The notes: generated by a model from the letters alone, not told the origin. DNA of 64,000 nucleotides from Terriglobus albidus (GCF_008000815.1 NZ_CP042806.1:2728001-2792000); one strand, 5' to 3'; shown: positions 43,219 to 52,336, numbered from the stretch's first letter. Translations and numbers: made by a program.

Positions 43219-43617
43219 CTACTTCTTTGTTGTGGGAGCCAGAACCTGTAGCGGATCTTCCGGTACTGCATCTTGCCCAGCGGAAGATCGAAGTGAATGT
43301 AAGTTTTGGGCGAGATCGTCGTGAGTCGACTCGGGGTGGAATCGCGAGGTCGATGAATCCAAGCTTTGCCGTGGCGTGAAGGAAGTGTCCGGTTCTACTG
43401 TCAGCGTGGAAGGTCCGAAGGGGTGCGAGGCAAATCCCTGGACAATGTCTATTCCAGGGAGGATCGGCGTGAGAGCGCCCACACGCGTTCCTGCGGCGCC
43501 GGCAACCACTCCGCGCAGACCTTCGACAGCCGTCTGGGCAAAGAGAAGATGAGTCGCCGAACCGACAAAACAACTGAACGAACAAAATGCGATGCGCTGG
43601 CTTAGTTTCACTGCCAT
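43219..43617 (-). CDS. Small secreted protein upstream of TonB receptor, function unknown
   Basis: A 132-residue reading frame with a plausible signal peptide (residues 1-28, ending LLFAQ) and then EGLRGVVAGAAGTRVGAL, which resembles the opening strand of a CarboxypepD_reg domain without the rest. The remainder (Pro, Ser, Asp and His-rich) looks disordered. GGAG lies two bases before the ATG, closer than usual. It may be a short accessory protein of the receptor, or a receptor N-terminus remnant that is decaying. Coding status rests on length, leader and position only. Confidence 0.5.
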   Translation of the reverse strand: MAVKLSQRIAFCSFSCFVGSATHLLFAQTAVEGLRGVVAGAAGTRVGALTPILPGIDIVQGFASHPFGPSTLTVEPDTSFTPRQSLDSSTSRFHPESTHDDLAQNLHSLRSSAGQDAVPEDPLQVLAPTTKK

Positions 43618-43973
43618 TACTCCACAGGGGGAACTAGGAAAACGGAGAAGCCAAACAAAGCGGACAGATTTTTACAGGCTTTTTGCGCGTTTATGGCGTA
43701 AAAGCTCAATTTTTCTGCTTGCGGGCAAGCTTATTTGCCTAGGCCATAGATGAACATCAGTCAAATGTCCTAGTGGCAGCCTCAGCGGAGATATCTGTTT
43801 CCATAGTGATATACCGATATATCCTTTGTTACCGCTATCTCCGGGCCTTTCCGTCGGTGTGCGGTTGTGAGGAGACAAGGGGAAGCGTGCCCGTGCGACA
43901 CGGGAAATCTGCTACGGTGTGCTATTCAGCCGGTATTAAGCCATGGCAGAGACAATATGGATGAGGTATAAGA
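43618..43973. other. 356-base divergent region before the two-component pair
   Basis: No gene. It contains a hairpin-prone pair GATATA...TATATC (43808-43823) and CCCGTG-CGA-CACGGG at about 43890-43905. The first lies 150 bases before the response regulator and could be its own binding region. No tRNA or recognised riboswitch pattern was found. Promoter boxes were not clear. Confidence 0.45.
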
Positions 43974-44654
43974 GTGCGTCTTCTCATCATTGAGGATGAA
44001 AAACGGCTCGCGGAGAATATTGCCCAGGCGCTTCGCGAGGCGGGTTTTGCGGTCGATTACGCGGCTGATGGTATTACCGGGTCTCACATGGCGGTGCAGG
44101 ATATCTTCGATGCCATCATCCTGGACCTGATGCTGCCAGGGAAAAGTGGCAAGCGGGTCCTGACCGAGCTTCGGCAGACGAAGTCCCGCACTCCCGTCCT
44201 GGTGCTGACGGCGCTCGAGGGCAAAGAGACGATCGTCGACCTGCTTAACAGCGGAGCAGACGATTACCTGGCCAAGCCGTTTGATCTGGGCGAACTGCTG
44301 GCCCGCGTCAAGGCGCTTATCCGCCGGGCGAAGGGTGTCTCCTCAACCATCATCCAGGTCGCCGACATGGAGATTGACACCGTCCGCCAGACGGTAAAGC
44401 GGCGTGGTCAGGAGATCGACCTCTCGCCGATGGAATACCGCATCCTGCAGTACCTCTCGTATCGTCCACGTGCGATCGTCTCAAAGCAGGAGTTGCTTGA
44501 GCATCTCTACGACTTCGAGTGGGAGCATCACTCCAACGTCATTGAGGCCCACATCTCCAATCTCCGCCGTAAGCTGAACCTTCAAGGAACAGAGCCTCTG
44601 ATCGAAACCCTGCGGCACCGTGGATACCGGTTGAGTGAGGAAGCTTCGTCGTGA
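43974..44654 (+). CDS. OmpR/PhoB-type response regulator
   Basis: A 226-residue two-domain regulator. The receiver (1-115) has acidic E7-D8, the phospho-acceptor D51 in IILDLMLPG, and the LAKPFD lysine near 101. The winged helix (130-222) includes QEIDLSPMEYRILQYLSYRP and SNLRRKLNLQ. Layout and sequence fit the CusR/CopR/QseB branch that answers metal or envelope stress. GTG start, with GAGG 7 bases ahead. Its stop overlaps the kinase start by 4 bases, so the two are produced together. Confidence 0.92.
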   Translation: MRLLIIEDEKRLAENIAQALREAGFAVDYAADGITGSHMAVQDIFDAIILDLMLPGKSGKRVLTELRQTKSRTPVLVLTALEGKETIVDLLNSGADDYLAKPFDLGELLARVKALIRRAKGVSSTIIQVADMEIDTVRQTVKRRGQEIDLSPMEYRILQYLSYRPRAIVSKQELLEHLYDFEWEHHSNVIEAHISNLRRKLNLQGTEPLIETLRHRGYRLSEEASS

Positions 44655-46048
44655 ACCAGGGTAGTTCGATCACGCGGCGGCTTATTACCGCTGTGCTGCT
44701 TCTGGAAGGGCTCGCCGCAGTTCTGCTGATCGTCGCTGTCATCGTCAATGAGCATCAGGATGAGTACAGTGCCTTCGATGCCAACCTCAGGGCCTCCGCA
44801 AACGCGTTTTTAGGCGCCGTGCAGGAAGCGGAAGACTCTTCCCCCAACATTGGCCTCGATGTGCGCAGAATTCCTCGAACGCCGCACGCGGTGTATCGCG
44901 TAACTGACGGCGAGGGACACGTTCTCGGCGCCGAGGGGCCGGTACCGGACCTCACCATCGAGCCCGATTCTTTTCGGCGAGTCAAAATTAACGGTCACTC
45001 CTATCGCTTCTTTGCTCTTGATGGAGAACGGGTCGTCGATCCCGGAACCCCAAGTGCTGTGATCCACCAGGTGCACATTCTCTACGGACAGCCGGATGGC
45101 CGTGTGTGGCACGAGATCTGGGAGGCGACACGCTTTTTCATGCTCGCGACAGCGATCTTGCTGGGGGTTACGGCGGTTCTGCTCGTCTGGATGATTCGCA
45201 GACTACTGTCTCCGATCCATGTGCTGGCATCTGAGGCGGACAAGGTGAACTCTGTGCATTGGAGCTTTACCGCGCCGGAAGTCGCGATGCACCTTGCGGA
45301 GCTGCGACCGCTCGCATCTGCTATTGAGCGAACCGTCAACCGGCTTCAGAGTTCCTTTGAGCAGCAGAAGCGCTTCACTCGCGATGCAGCGCATGAGCTG
45401 AAGACAGACCTCGCCATTGTTAAATCGTCGCTGCAGTTACTCACCATGAAGGAGCGGAGCGTCGAGGAGTATGGAAAGGGCCTCGGTATCGCCCTTGAAG
45501 ATTTCACGCGGCTGGAAGAGACGGTGCAGCAGATGCTGACGCTTGCGCGCCTGGAGCAGCCTGCCGATGCCGTTTCGCCAACGTGTGCCCTGCACCAGGT
45601 CCTGCAGGACAACGTCACCCAGAGCGCTTCGTTTGCTTCGCTGAACAAAGTCACCTTGATGGCCTCTCCTGTGGCAGCCGTCTCCGTTCCCGTGGATGCG
45701 CGAGATGCGGCGCTTCTTTGTTCCAACCTGATCGTGAATGCCCTGCAGCATAGTCCTGATCACGGGGCGGTTGAAATCGCCCTGCGGTCTGATGGACCTA
45801 CGGCAACGTTGACCATTCGCGACCATGGTGAAGGCATTGCGGAGGAAGATCGTCCTCACCTGTTTGAACCGTTCTATCGCGGTGATCCGTCACGCAGCCG
45901 GAAGAGCGGTGGCACCGGTCTCGGTCTCTCGATCTGTAAGGCGATCTGCGATCGTGCCGGCGGAAGCATCGAGATCGGCAATCATCGAGCCGGAGGCGCC
46001 ATTGTCACGGTGACGCTTCCGGTGTCGAGAGCCGGAAGGACAGGTTAG
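44651..46048 (+). CDS. Sensor histidine kinase partner of the response regulator
   Basis: A 465-residue inner-membrane kinase. Transmembrane helices lie at about 10-33 and 162-182, with a 125-residue periplasmic sensor between, then HAMP, HisKA and HATPase. The phospho-acceptor is H248 in DAAHELKTDLAIVKSSLQLL; the usual proline of HELxTP is aspartate. N-box CSNLIVNALQHSP, G boxes DHGEGI and GGTGLGLSICK are intact. GTG start overlapping the regulator stop. The stop overlaps the convergent LacI gene by 4 bases. The stimulus is unknown. Confidence 0.9.
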   Translation: MNQGSSITRRLITAVLLLEGLAAVLLIVAVIVNEHQDEYSAFDANLRASANAFLGAVQEAEDSSPNIGLDVRRIPRTPHAVYRVTDGEGHVLGAEGPVPDLTIEPDSFRRVKINGHSYRFFALDGERVVDPGTPSAVIHQVHILYGQPDGRVWHEIWEATRFFMLATAILLGVTAVLLVWMIRRLLSPIHVLASEADKVNSVHWSFTAPEVAMHLAELRPLASAIERTVNRLQSSFEQQKRFTRDAAHELKTDLAIVKSSLQLLTMKERSVEEYGKGLGIALEDFTRLEETVQQMLTLARLEQPADAVSPTCALHQVLQDNVTQSASFASLNKVTLMASPVAAVSVPVDARDAALLCSNLIVNALQHSPDHGAVEIALRSDGPTATLTIRDHGEGIAEEDRPHLFEPFYRGDPSRSRKSGGTGLGLSICKAICDRAGGSIEIGNHRAGGAIVTVTLPVSRAGRTG

Positions 46049-47118
46049 CGAGAGCGAGCCTTCCCGGATTTCTTGCGCAGGTCGGCGAGTGTGCCGGCCG
46101 GTACCGAAGTGGTTTGACGTACCACCAGCTTCGTTTCAACGTCCCGCGGAGGCGTGGAGGTGTCGAGCAGCGCCGTCACGGCACTGGCGGCAATGTCCCG
46201 TCCGGACATGCGGATTGTGGTGAGCGGCGGCAGCATGTATTCGCTGATACGGATGTCATCGAATCCGATCAGGGAGATATCTTTGGGAATCGACAACCCT
46301 GCCCGTGAGAGTGCATGCATGGCGCCGATGGCGGTCATGTCGTTCGAGCACATGATGGCGGTAGGTGGCTTGCTGAGGGCAAGCAGGTGATCAACACCAC
46401 GTTCACCGCCTTCCACGGTATGGTCTCCGTGAAAGATGTAGCTCTCCGGCACGCGCAATCCGATCTCGTCGACGGCGCTACGAAAGGCCTGCAGCCGGGC
46501 CACGGCAGAGTGAAGCCGGTCGGGTCCGGAGATGAATGCAAGCCTCCGGTGTCCGAGTACGGCCAGATGCTGCACTGCCTCGTGGATCCCTTTCTGGTAA
46601 TCCACCCTGATCGTCGAAATGCCCTTCTTCTTCGGAGCCAGGTCGATAAAGACCATTGGGATGCCCTGCGATGCCAGGCGATCGAGAAGCGGCTCTTCGA
46701 TACCGAAGGTCATCACCGCAACGCCTTCGACCTTGCGCTCCAGCATGCGCTGTACGCACTGCTCCATGCGCTGCAGGTCGTAGTTGGTCGAGCCGATGAG
46801 TGTCTCGTAGCCAACTTCGACGGCCTTGTCCTCGAAGCCCTGAATCAGCTCCGGAAAGAAGGGATTAGTGATGTCGGAGATGATGACCCCGAGCAGCTTG
46901 CTGCGGCCTGATACCAGGGCGCGAGCCTGGGTATTCGGAACATACCCAAGCTTCTGAATTGATTCCCATACCTTCTTTGCCAGGGCAGGATCGACAGACG
47001 GGACCTTATTGATGACCCGCGATACGGTTGCCACCGAAACTCCGGCCGCGTGAGCCACAGTGCGAATATCCAGACGGCTTTTAGCGTTCCTGGCGTCTGA
47101 CCGCTTGCGTTTTTTCAA
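46045..47118 (-). CDS. LacI-family transcriptional regulator, probable arabinose regulator
   Basis: A 357-residue LacI regulator. After a basic N-terminus (KKRKRSDARNAK), the helix-turn-helix is at about 18-40 (IRTVAHAAGVSVATVSRVI), the hinge at ARALVSGRSK, then the sugar-binding core (GVIISDITNPFFPELIQGFE; IMCSNDMTAIGAM; GFDDIRISEY). It lies immediately 3' of araA on the same strand, with operator-like sites at 48727-48840 in the ara control region. Control of ara genes is inferred from position. Start is TTG with GAGG 10 bases upstream; the first in-frame ATG is far inside the core, so TTG is preferred. Confidence 0.85.
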   Translation of the reverse strand: MKKRKRSDARNAKSRLDIRTVAHAAGVSVATVSRVINKVPSVDPALAKKVWESIQKLGYVPNTQARALVSGRSKLLGVIISDITNPFFPELIQGFEDKAVEVGYETLIGSTNYDLQRMEQCVQRMLERKVEGVAVMTFGIEEPLLDRLASQGIPMVFIDLAPKKKGISTIRVDYQKGIHEAVQHLAVLGHRRLAFISGPDRLHSAVARLQAFRSAVDEIGLRVPESYIFHGDHTVEGGERGVDHLLALSKPPTAIMCSNDMTAIGAMHALSRAGLSIPKDISLIGFDDIRISEYMLPPLTTIRMSGRDIAASAVTALLDTSTPPRDVETKLVVRQTTSVPAGTLADLRKKSGKARSR

Positions 47119-47151
47119 ACCGATCGATCCTCATCTCTGCCCGGCGCCTTC

Positions 47152-47266
47152 TAGAGCGTTTTCCTGTTGCTGGGTATCCCGGAAGGCGAGTGCAATGGCG
47201 TTTTCATTGCGGAAAATGCCCTATTATGTGTAAGCACTACATTACACCTTCAGGAAAAATGCTCTA
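47152..47266. repeat. 115-base TA-bounded hairpin element, copy 2 (MITE-like)
   Basis: Same design as 28203-28317 in the opposite orientation: TA-GAGCGTTTTCCTG ... CAGGAAAAATGCTC-TA, with GGCGTTTTC and GAAAATGCC at the tip. The two copies align over their whole length with scattered changes and two compensating one-base shifts. The terminal TA at 47265-47266 is part of the araA stop codon, so the insertion appears to have used that TA as its target and left the protein intact. It now lies between araA and the LacI gene and may act as their transcript boundary. Confidence 0.75.
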
Positions 47267-48724
47267 GCCGCGCGTTAGTGCCTGGCGGATATCGCGCAGC
47301 CTGGTCTCGGCATCGATGCGGATCAGCTCAATTCCGGCAATCGCTGCAAAGTCTTCCATGTGCTCCATCGTAAGCGCCTGGCTGAAACCTGTGTGGTGCG
47401 CTCCTCCGGCATAGATCCACGCGGCTGCTGCTGCCTTCAGGCTCGGTCGTGGAATCCAGACGGCCCGTGCGACTGGCAGACGGGGCAGATCGTGCTCCGC
47501 AGGAATTACATCCACATCGTTGACAATCATACGGAAACGGTCGCCCATATCAACAACGCTGGCAACAATGGCCGGACCCGCGGGAGTATTGAAGACCAGA
47601 CGAACTGGGTCCGCCTTGCCGCCAATGCCGAGAGGATGAACCTCAAGCGAGGGTTTGGCGTCGGCGATGGAAGGGCAGATCTCCAGCATGTGCGATCCCA
47701 GCACCTTGGGTGTGCCGGAGAAATCGTAGGTGTAGTCCTCCATGAACGAAGTTCCGCCCGTCAGGCCCTGCGCCATCACCTTCATCACCCGTACCAGTGC
47801 GGCCGTCTTCCAGTCGCCTTCTCCGCCGAATCCAAAGCCATCAGCCATCAGACGCTGTGTCGCGATGCCAGGGAGCTGACCCATGCCGTGCAGATCTTCA
47901 AAGGTGTCGGTAAATGCGCCGAAACCGCCTTCCGTCAGAAATGCGCGCAGTCCAAGCTCAATGCGGGCGGCTACGGTCAGCGAGTCGGCCCGGTCATGCT
48001 GGCTCGCGATCGAGTAGCTCTGACGGTATTCGCTGACCAGTCTGGCGACCTCCTGATCGCTGAACTGCGCCATGCGGTCGGTAAGGTCGCCGATGCCATA
48101 GCCGGAGACGGTGTACCCAAAAACACGCTGAGCCTCGACCTTGTCGCCTTCGGTGACGGCAACGTGACGCATGTTGTCGCCAAAGCGGGCGACCTTCAGG
48201 TTCTGGGATTCGTGCCAGCCGAGCGCGGCGCGGCTCCAGACGCCAATCTCGGCGACGGTCTCGGGATCTTCGAAGTAGCCGACGACGACCTTTCTGGGTA
48301 GACGGAGTCTGGCGGTGATGTGTCCGAACTCACGGTCGCCATGGGCGGCCTGGTTCAGATTCATAAAGTCCATGTCGATGGTCGCCCACGGCAGCTCGCG
48401 GTTGAACTGAGTGTGGAGCTGCAGGATCGGCTTGCGCAGCAGCGACAGGCCGGCGATCCACATCTTGGCCGGAGAAAACGTATGCATCCACAGCACCAAT
48501 CCAATGCAGCTCTTGCTGGAATTGGCCTCCTGGCACAGGTCTCGAATCGCTTCAGGAGAGGTCAGCGTTGGCTTCCAGACCACCTTTGCGGGAATAGCTG
48601 TGCTGCTGTCGAGCGATGCGGCAATTTTCGAAGAGTTCTCCGCGACCGTTGCCAGGGTTTCAGGACCATAGAGGTGCTGGCTGCCGGTCACAAACCAGAT
48701 TTCCAGAGAAGCTGTCGATGCCAT
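47264..48724 (-). CDS. araA: L-arabinose isomerase
   Basis: A 486-residue isomerase converting L-arabinose to L-ribulose with Mn2+. [17 protein letters not shown] opens the family sequence. The metal and catalytic residues are in view: Glu in [11 protein letters not shown], Glu in [10 protein letters not shown], His in [11 protein letters not shown], and His in [12 protein letters not shown] at 48724 starts at the family-typical place; AAAGGA lies about 10 bases upstream, and an 11-codon longer GTG start lacks support. It diverges from araD, so the 145-base gap holds both promoters. The stop codon coincides with the end of the 115-base hairpin element. Confidence 0.96.
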   Translation of the reverse strand: MASTASLEIWFVTGSQHLYGPETLATVAENSSKIAASLDSSTAIPAKVVWKPTLTSPEAIRDLCQEANSSKSCIGLVLWMHTFSPAKMWIAGLSLLRKPILQLHTQFNRELPWATIDMDFMNLNQAAHGDREFGHITARLRLPRKVVVGYFEDPETVAEIGVWSRAALGWHESQNLKVARFGDNMRHVAVTEGDKVEAQRVFGYTVSGYGIGDLTDRMAQFSDQEVARLVSEYRQSYSIASQHDRADSLTVAARIELGLRAFLTEGGFGAFTDTFEDLHGMGQLPGIATQRLMADGFGFGGEGDWKTAALVRVMKVMAQGLTGGTSFMEDYTYDFSGTPKVLGSHMLEICPSIADAKPSLEVHPLGIGGKADPVRLVFNTPAGPAIVASVVDMGDRFRMIVNDVDVIPAEHDLPRLPVARAVWIPRPSLKAAAAAWIYAGGAHHTGFSQALTMEHMEDFAAIAGIELIRIDAETRLRDIRQALTRG

Positions 48725-48726
48725 CG

Positions 48727-48736
48727 ATACGTTTTC
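48727..48736 (-). promoter_or_regulatory. GAAAACGTAT motif before araA
   Basis: On the minus strand GAAAACGTAT lies 3 bases before the araA ATG. An identical copy in the other direction stands before araD (48831-48840). The AAAACGT core recalls LacI-type half-sites. Confidence 0.4.
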
Positions 48737-48757
48737 CTTTCGCATTGCCCCCTTCAC

Positions 48758-48771
48758 GGTAATCGTTTACC
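48758..48771. promoter_or_regulatory. LacI-type operator candidate in the ara control region
   Basis: GGTAATCGTTTACC pairs at 12 of 14 positions around a central CG, the LacI-operator pattern. It lies 34 bases upstream of the araA start and could block its promoter. The LacI regulator at 46045 is the natural candidate to bind it. Confidence 0.5.
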
Positions 48772-48813
48772 CAAAGAGTTGCAAGGGTACCCTGATAACC
48801 TGCTTGCCTCTAC

Positions 48814-48843
48814 TTGTTCCGGGTTCTTCAGAAAACGTATACT
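48814..48843 (+). promoter_or_regulatory. Candidate promoter of araD-araB-galM
   Basis: TTGTTC, an 18-base spacer and TATACT (five of six consensus). It leads into the araD start at 48870 with a short leader. The GAAAACGTAT motif overlaps the -10 box. Confidence 0.5.
48831..48840 (+). promoter_or_regulatory. GAAAACGTAT motif over the araD -10 box
   Basis: The exact match of the araA-side motif, in inverted orientation. Overlap with the -10 hexamer suits a repressor half-site. Confidence 0.4.
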
Positions 48844-48869
48844 CACCGCAATTCCACATAAGGTGCGAC

Positions 48870-49556
48870 ATGCTGCAGGAACTGAAAGAGAAAACGCTCG
48901 AAGCCAACCTTGACCTCGTACGCCGCGGCCTCGTGCTCTATACCTTTGGCAACGCCAGCGGTATCGACCGCGAAAGCGGTCTGGTAGTCATCAAGCCGAG
49001 CGGCGTGGACTATGACGCGCTTCGCCCGGAACACATGGTGGTCTGCGATCTTGACGGCAATATCAGGGAAGGCGATCTCCGACCCTCCAGCGACCTGAAG
49101 ACCCACCTGGAGCTTTACCGCGCATTCCCAAGTGTTGGTGGAGTGGTGCACACCCATTCCGAAAACGCTACGGCATGGGCTCAGTCCGGCCGTGAGATCC
49201 CCGCGCTGGGAACCACCCATGCGGACTACTTCCACGGTCCCGTCCCATGCACTCGCGAGCTGACGGACGAGGAGATCAACGGTGATTACGTGCTGAATAC
49301 CGGGTATGCGATTACCGAACGGTTCAAGGGCATCGATCCGCTGGCCGTTCCTGCAGTTCTGGTGGCTGGACATGCACCCTTTGCCTGGGGCCGCGATCCG
49401 ATGGACGCCGCACACAATGCGGTCGTTCTGGAGGCCGTGGCGAAGATGGCTTTTATGACCGTGCTGTTAAATTCCACTGCCGGCGTGTCGCAGGCATTGC
49501 TGGACCGGCATTACTTCCGCAAACATGGCGCCAACGCCACCTACGGACAGAGGTAA
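48870..49556 (+). CDS. araD: L-ribulose-5-phosphate 4-epimerase
   Basis: A 228-residue class II aldolase-fold epimerase that makes D-xylulose-5-phosphate. Metal and substrate motifs: GNASGIDR, KPSGVDYD, the zinc site HTHSENATAW (two His), and GHAPFAWG (third His), with the C-terminal TYGQ. Length matches E. coli AraD (231). The ATG at 48870 has AAGG 7 bases ahead; the longer frame from 48804 overlaps the promoter. Seven bases separate it from araB. Confidence 0.95.
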   Translation: MLQELKEKTLEANLDLVRRGLVLYTFGNASGIDRESGLVVIKPSGVDYDALRPEHMVVCDLDGNIREGDLRPSSDLKTHLELYRAFPSVGGVVHTHSENATAWAQSGREIPALGTTHADYFHGPVPCTRELTDEEINGDYVLNTGYAITERFKGIDPLAVPAVLVAGHAPFAWGRDPMDAAHNAVVLEAVAKMAFMTVLLNSTAGVSQALLDRHYFRKHGANATYGQR

Positions 49557-49563
49557 GGAAAAG

Positions 49564-51165
49564 ATGGCTATCGTTGCAGGCGCAGACTTTGGAACGCTCA
49601 GCGTTCGTGTGACCTTATTGGATTCGGAGAAGGGAAGACTTGGCACAGCAGTCGCCGAGTATCCGCTGCATCGCCGTCGCGAAGATCCGGACTATGCCAC
49701 GCAGTCTCACGACGATCAGATGGAAGCCCTGGTCCGGGCCACGCGGCAGGTTTTGGAGCAGGCCGGTACGCGCGGTGAAGATGTCGCCGCGATGGCGCTG
49801 GATACCACCGGTTCCAGCGTGCTGATGGTGGACGACGCGATGCAGCCTATTGGGCCGTACTATCTGTGGTGCGATCATCGCGCACACCGAGAGGCCCGTG
49901 AGATCACCGAGCTGGCCCATACGACGGGACTGGAAGCAATCGAATGGTGCGGCGGCGTTTATTCCCACGAGTGGGGATGGGCGAAGCTGCTGCATTGGCT
50001 CCGTAATGCAACCTCGGAGGAGCGCGGCCGGTTCGGAACCGCGATCGAGAACTGTGACATGGTGGCGGCAACGCTTACCGGTGTTACTGATCCCGCCGGG
50101 ATCAAGCGATCTGTCTGCGCCATGGGCCACAAGTGGATGTGGAATCCGAAGTGGGGAGGCATGCCTTCGGAAGAGTTTCTGGTCAAGGTCGACCCGCTGC
50201 TCGAGGGCATTCGGGAGAAGATCGGCGGCGAATATCTGACCTCCGACCATATTTACGGAGGGCTGCATCCACACTGGGCCGACCGTATGGGCTTGAAGGC
50301 GGGCATTCCTATTCCTGTAGGAGCCTTCGACGCCCATTGGGATGCACTAGGAGCGGGCTGCAAAGAGGGCGATGTCGTCAATGTCGTTGGCACCTCGACC
50401 TGCATCATCGCTATGGCGGAGAAGACGCAGCTCGTCCCCGGAGTCTGCGGTGTGGTTCCAGGCAGCGTTGACCCGCAGCTCACCGGTATTGAAGCCGGCC
50501 TGTCTGCTGTCGGCGACATCTTTGAAGCGATTGCGCGACGTGCCGGGAAGAACGTGAAAGAACTGGCCCAGGGATTGGAGAGCTATCGTGCCGGCCAGAC
50601 CGGTCTGCTTCGCCTGAGCTGGGATAACGGAGACCGCACGGTTCTGGTGAATCCGGAGCTGGGAGGTATCACCCTCGGCTGGAACCTCATTCATACGGCA
50701 CAGGACGAGCTGCATGCCGCTATTGAAGGCACGGCCTTCCACACGCGCATCATCCTGGAGCGCATGGAAGAGTACGGAGTTCCGGTGGAACGGGTCATCA
50801 ATGGCGGCGGCATCCCGCAGAACAACGCAACCCTGAACCAGATCTATGCAAATGTTCTGAACAAGCCGGTGCTTGTTCCCGACGGTGTACCTACCAGCCT
50901 CGGTTCCGGCATCATCGCGCTGGTTGCTGCTGGGGTTTACCCGTCGATCGAGGCCGCACAAGCCGCGCTCTGCCTGCCGTTCAAGACCTACATGCCAGAG
51001 GCGAAGGCTGCGGCCGTCTATGAACGCCTGTACGCGCTTTACCGTAAGGTGTACTTTGCTTTTGGACGTCCGGATGCATCCGCGGCGGTTCTGGGAGATG
51101 TCCTTCCCCAACTTCGCGAGATCGCCCGGGAGAGTCTGGCGATGGACACAACAGGCAACGCCTGA
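49564..51165 (+). CDS. araB: Ribulokinase
   Basis: A 533-residue FGGY-type kinase phosphorylating L-ribulose. GADFGTLSVRVTLLD is the N-terminal phosphate loop, ALDTTGSSV and YLWCDHRAHREA line the sugar site, VVNVVGTSTCIIAM and VINGGGIPQNN follow in the C-terminal domain. ATG at 49564 follows TAAGGA; the 13 codons before it in frame overlap the araD end. araA, araD and araB together supply the whole arabinose-to-xylulose-5-phosphate route. Confidence 0.95.
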   Translation: MAIVAGADFGTLSVRVTLLDSEKGRLGTAVAEYPLHRRREDPDYATQSHDDQMEALVRATRQVLEQAGTRGEDVAAMALDTTGSSVLMVDDAMQPIGPYYLWCDHRAHREAREITELAHTTGLEAIEWCGGVYSHEWGWAKLLHWLRNATSEERGRFGTAIENCDMVAATLTGVTDPAGIKRSVCAMGHKWMWNPKWGGMPSEEFLVKVDPLLEGIREKIGGEYLTSDHIYGGLHPHWADRMGLKAGIPIPVGAFDAHWDALGAGCKEGDVVNVVGTSTCIIAMAEKTQLVPGVCGVVPGSVDPQLTGIEAGLSAVGDIFEAIARRAGKNVKELAQGLESYRAGQTGLLRLSWDNGDRTVLVNPELGGITLGWNLIHTAQDELHAAIEGTAFHTRIILERMEEYGVPVERVINGGGIPQNNATLNQIYANVLNKPVLVPDGVPTSLGSGIIALVAAGVYPSIEAAQAALCLPFKTYMPEAKAAAVYERLYALYRKVYFAFGRPDASAAVLGDVLPQLREIARESLAMDTTGNA

Positions 51166-51184
51166 AGCACACGAGGAGAAACGG

Positions 51185-52282
51185 ATGTTCAAGCGGTGGT
51201 TGACGGCTGTGATGATGACTGGAATGGCTCTGCATGCCATGGGCCAGGTAACGAAGGCGGCTTTCGGCAAAATGCCGGACGGACAGGGAGTAGATATCTA
51301 CACCCTCAAGAGCCCGCAGGTCGAAGCGAAGGTCATGACCTATGGAGCGAAGCTCATCAGCATCAAGACGGCTGATCGCACTGGCAAAGTCGCCGACGTG
51401 ATGCTGGGCTTCGATACGCTTCCTGAGTGGTTGAAGGACAAGACCTACAACGGTGCTGTGGTCGGCCGTTACGGTAACCGCATCGCCCTCGGTCAATTCA
51501 AAATCGATGGCCAAACCTATCAGGTGCCCACGAACGATGGTCCGAACGCCCTGCATGGCGGCCCGGTTGGCTTCGACAAGAAGTTGTGGACAGCGAAACA
51601 GGTGCCGAATGGCGTGGAACTGACTCTTATCTCTCCTGACGGCGACATGGGCTTTCCCGGCAAGTTGACCGCGCAGGTTACCTATACGCTGAAGGGCAGC
51701 GCCCTTCGCATCGACTACCGTATGACGACCGATAAGGCCACCGTCGTCAATCTCACGAATCATACCTACTTCAATCTCACGGGTGGAACGGAAGATATCC
51801 TTGGACATCAGATCCGCATCAATGCTAACCACTACACGCCCACCTCAAAGACGTTGATCCCGACCGGAAATATGGATGTCGTCGAAGGCACACCGATGGA
51901 CTTCCGTACCGCCCATGCGATCGGCGAGCGTATCAGCGCCAACTTCGAGCAGCTCACCGTTGCCGGTGGATATGACCATAACTGGATCCTGAATGGACCG
52001 AACGGCGTGATGAAGCTCGCGGCTGAAGTGGTTGAGCCGAAGAGCGGACGCACGCTGACGGTCACCACCACGGAGCCGGGTGTACAGTTCTACTCCGGTA
52101 ACTTTCTGGATGGCTCGTTGACAGGACGCGGTGGTGTGAAGTACACCAAGCGCATGGGTCTCTGCCTTGAGACACAGCACTATCCCGATTCACCCAACAA
52201 GCCAGGTTTCCCGACCACTCTGCTGAAACCCGGCGAAGTACGCACCTCGTCGACGGTCTTCACCTTCGGCGTAGCCCACTAA
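51185..52282 (+). CDS. galM: Aldose 1-epimerase (mutarotase), secreted
   Basis: A 365-residue mutarotase with a leader to about residue 21 (ALHAMGQ), so periplasmic. Active-site blocks: NALHGGPVGFDKKLW (His), VNLTNHTYFNLTGG (His), and GLCLETQHYPDSPN (Glu). It would interconvert anomers of arabinose or galactose before uptake. GAGGAG precedes the ATG at 51185, 19 bases after araB. A longer frame reading back into araB lacks similarity. A stem-loop follows. Confidence 0.93.
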   Translation: MFKRWLTAVMMTGMALHAMGQVTKAAFGKMPDGQGVDIYTLKSPQVEAKVMTYGAKLISIKTADRTGKVADVMLGFDTLPEWLKDKTYNGAVVGRYGNRIALGQFKIDGQTYQVPTNDGPNALHGGPVGFDKKLWTAKQVPNGVELTLISPDGDMGFPGKLTAQVTYTLKGSALRIDYRMTTDKATVVNLTNHTYFNLTGGTEDILGHQIRINANHYTPTSKTLIPTGNMDVVEGTPMDFRTAHAIGERISANFEQLTVAGGYDHNWILNGPNGVMKLAAEVVEPKSGRTLTVTTTEPGVQFYSGNFLDGSLTGRGGVKYTKRMGLCLETQHYPDSPNKPGFPTTLLKPGEVRTSSTVFTFGVAH

Positions 52283-52299
52283 AGATCACATGACTAAAA

Positions 52300-52336
52300 G
52301 CAATGGCCAGACACCGGAAGGGTATCTGGCCATTGC
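52300..52336 (+). terminator. Stem-loop after galM, probable terminator
   Basis: A 12-base perfect stem GCAATGGCCAGA with TCTGGCCATTGC, loop of 13. Only a short TTT follows, so termination may be partial. Confidence 0.5.

Noticed and set aside
42185-43324. 379-codon plus-strand frame opposite the TonB receptor
   Set aside because: Mirror of a receptor coding strand; no motifs, no ribosome site.
43860-43950. Possible cobalamin riboswitch before the response regulator
   Set aside because: The GGTG/GACTGCC-type conserved blocks are not there; only a simple CCCGTG/CACGGG hairpin is seen.
50873-51184. Longer N-terminus of galM reading back into araB
   Set aside because: Overlaps araB out of frame; the ATG at 51185 has a good ribosome site and a signal peptide.
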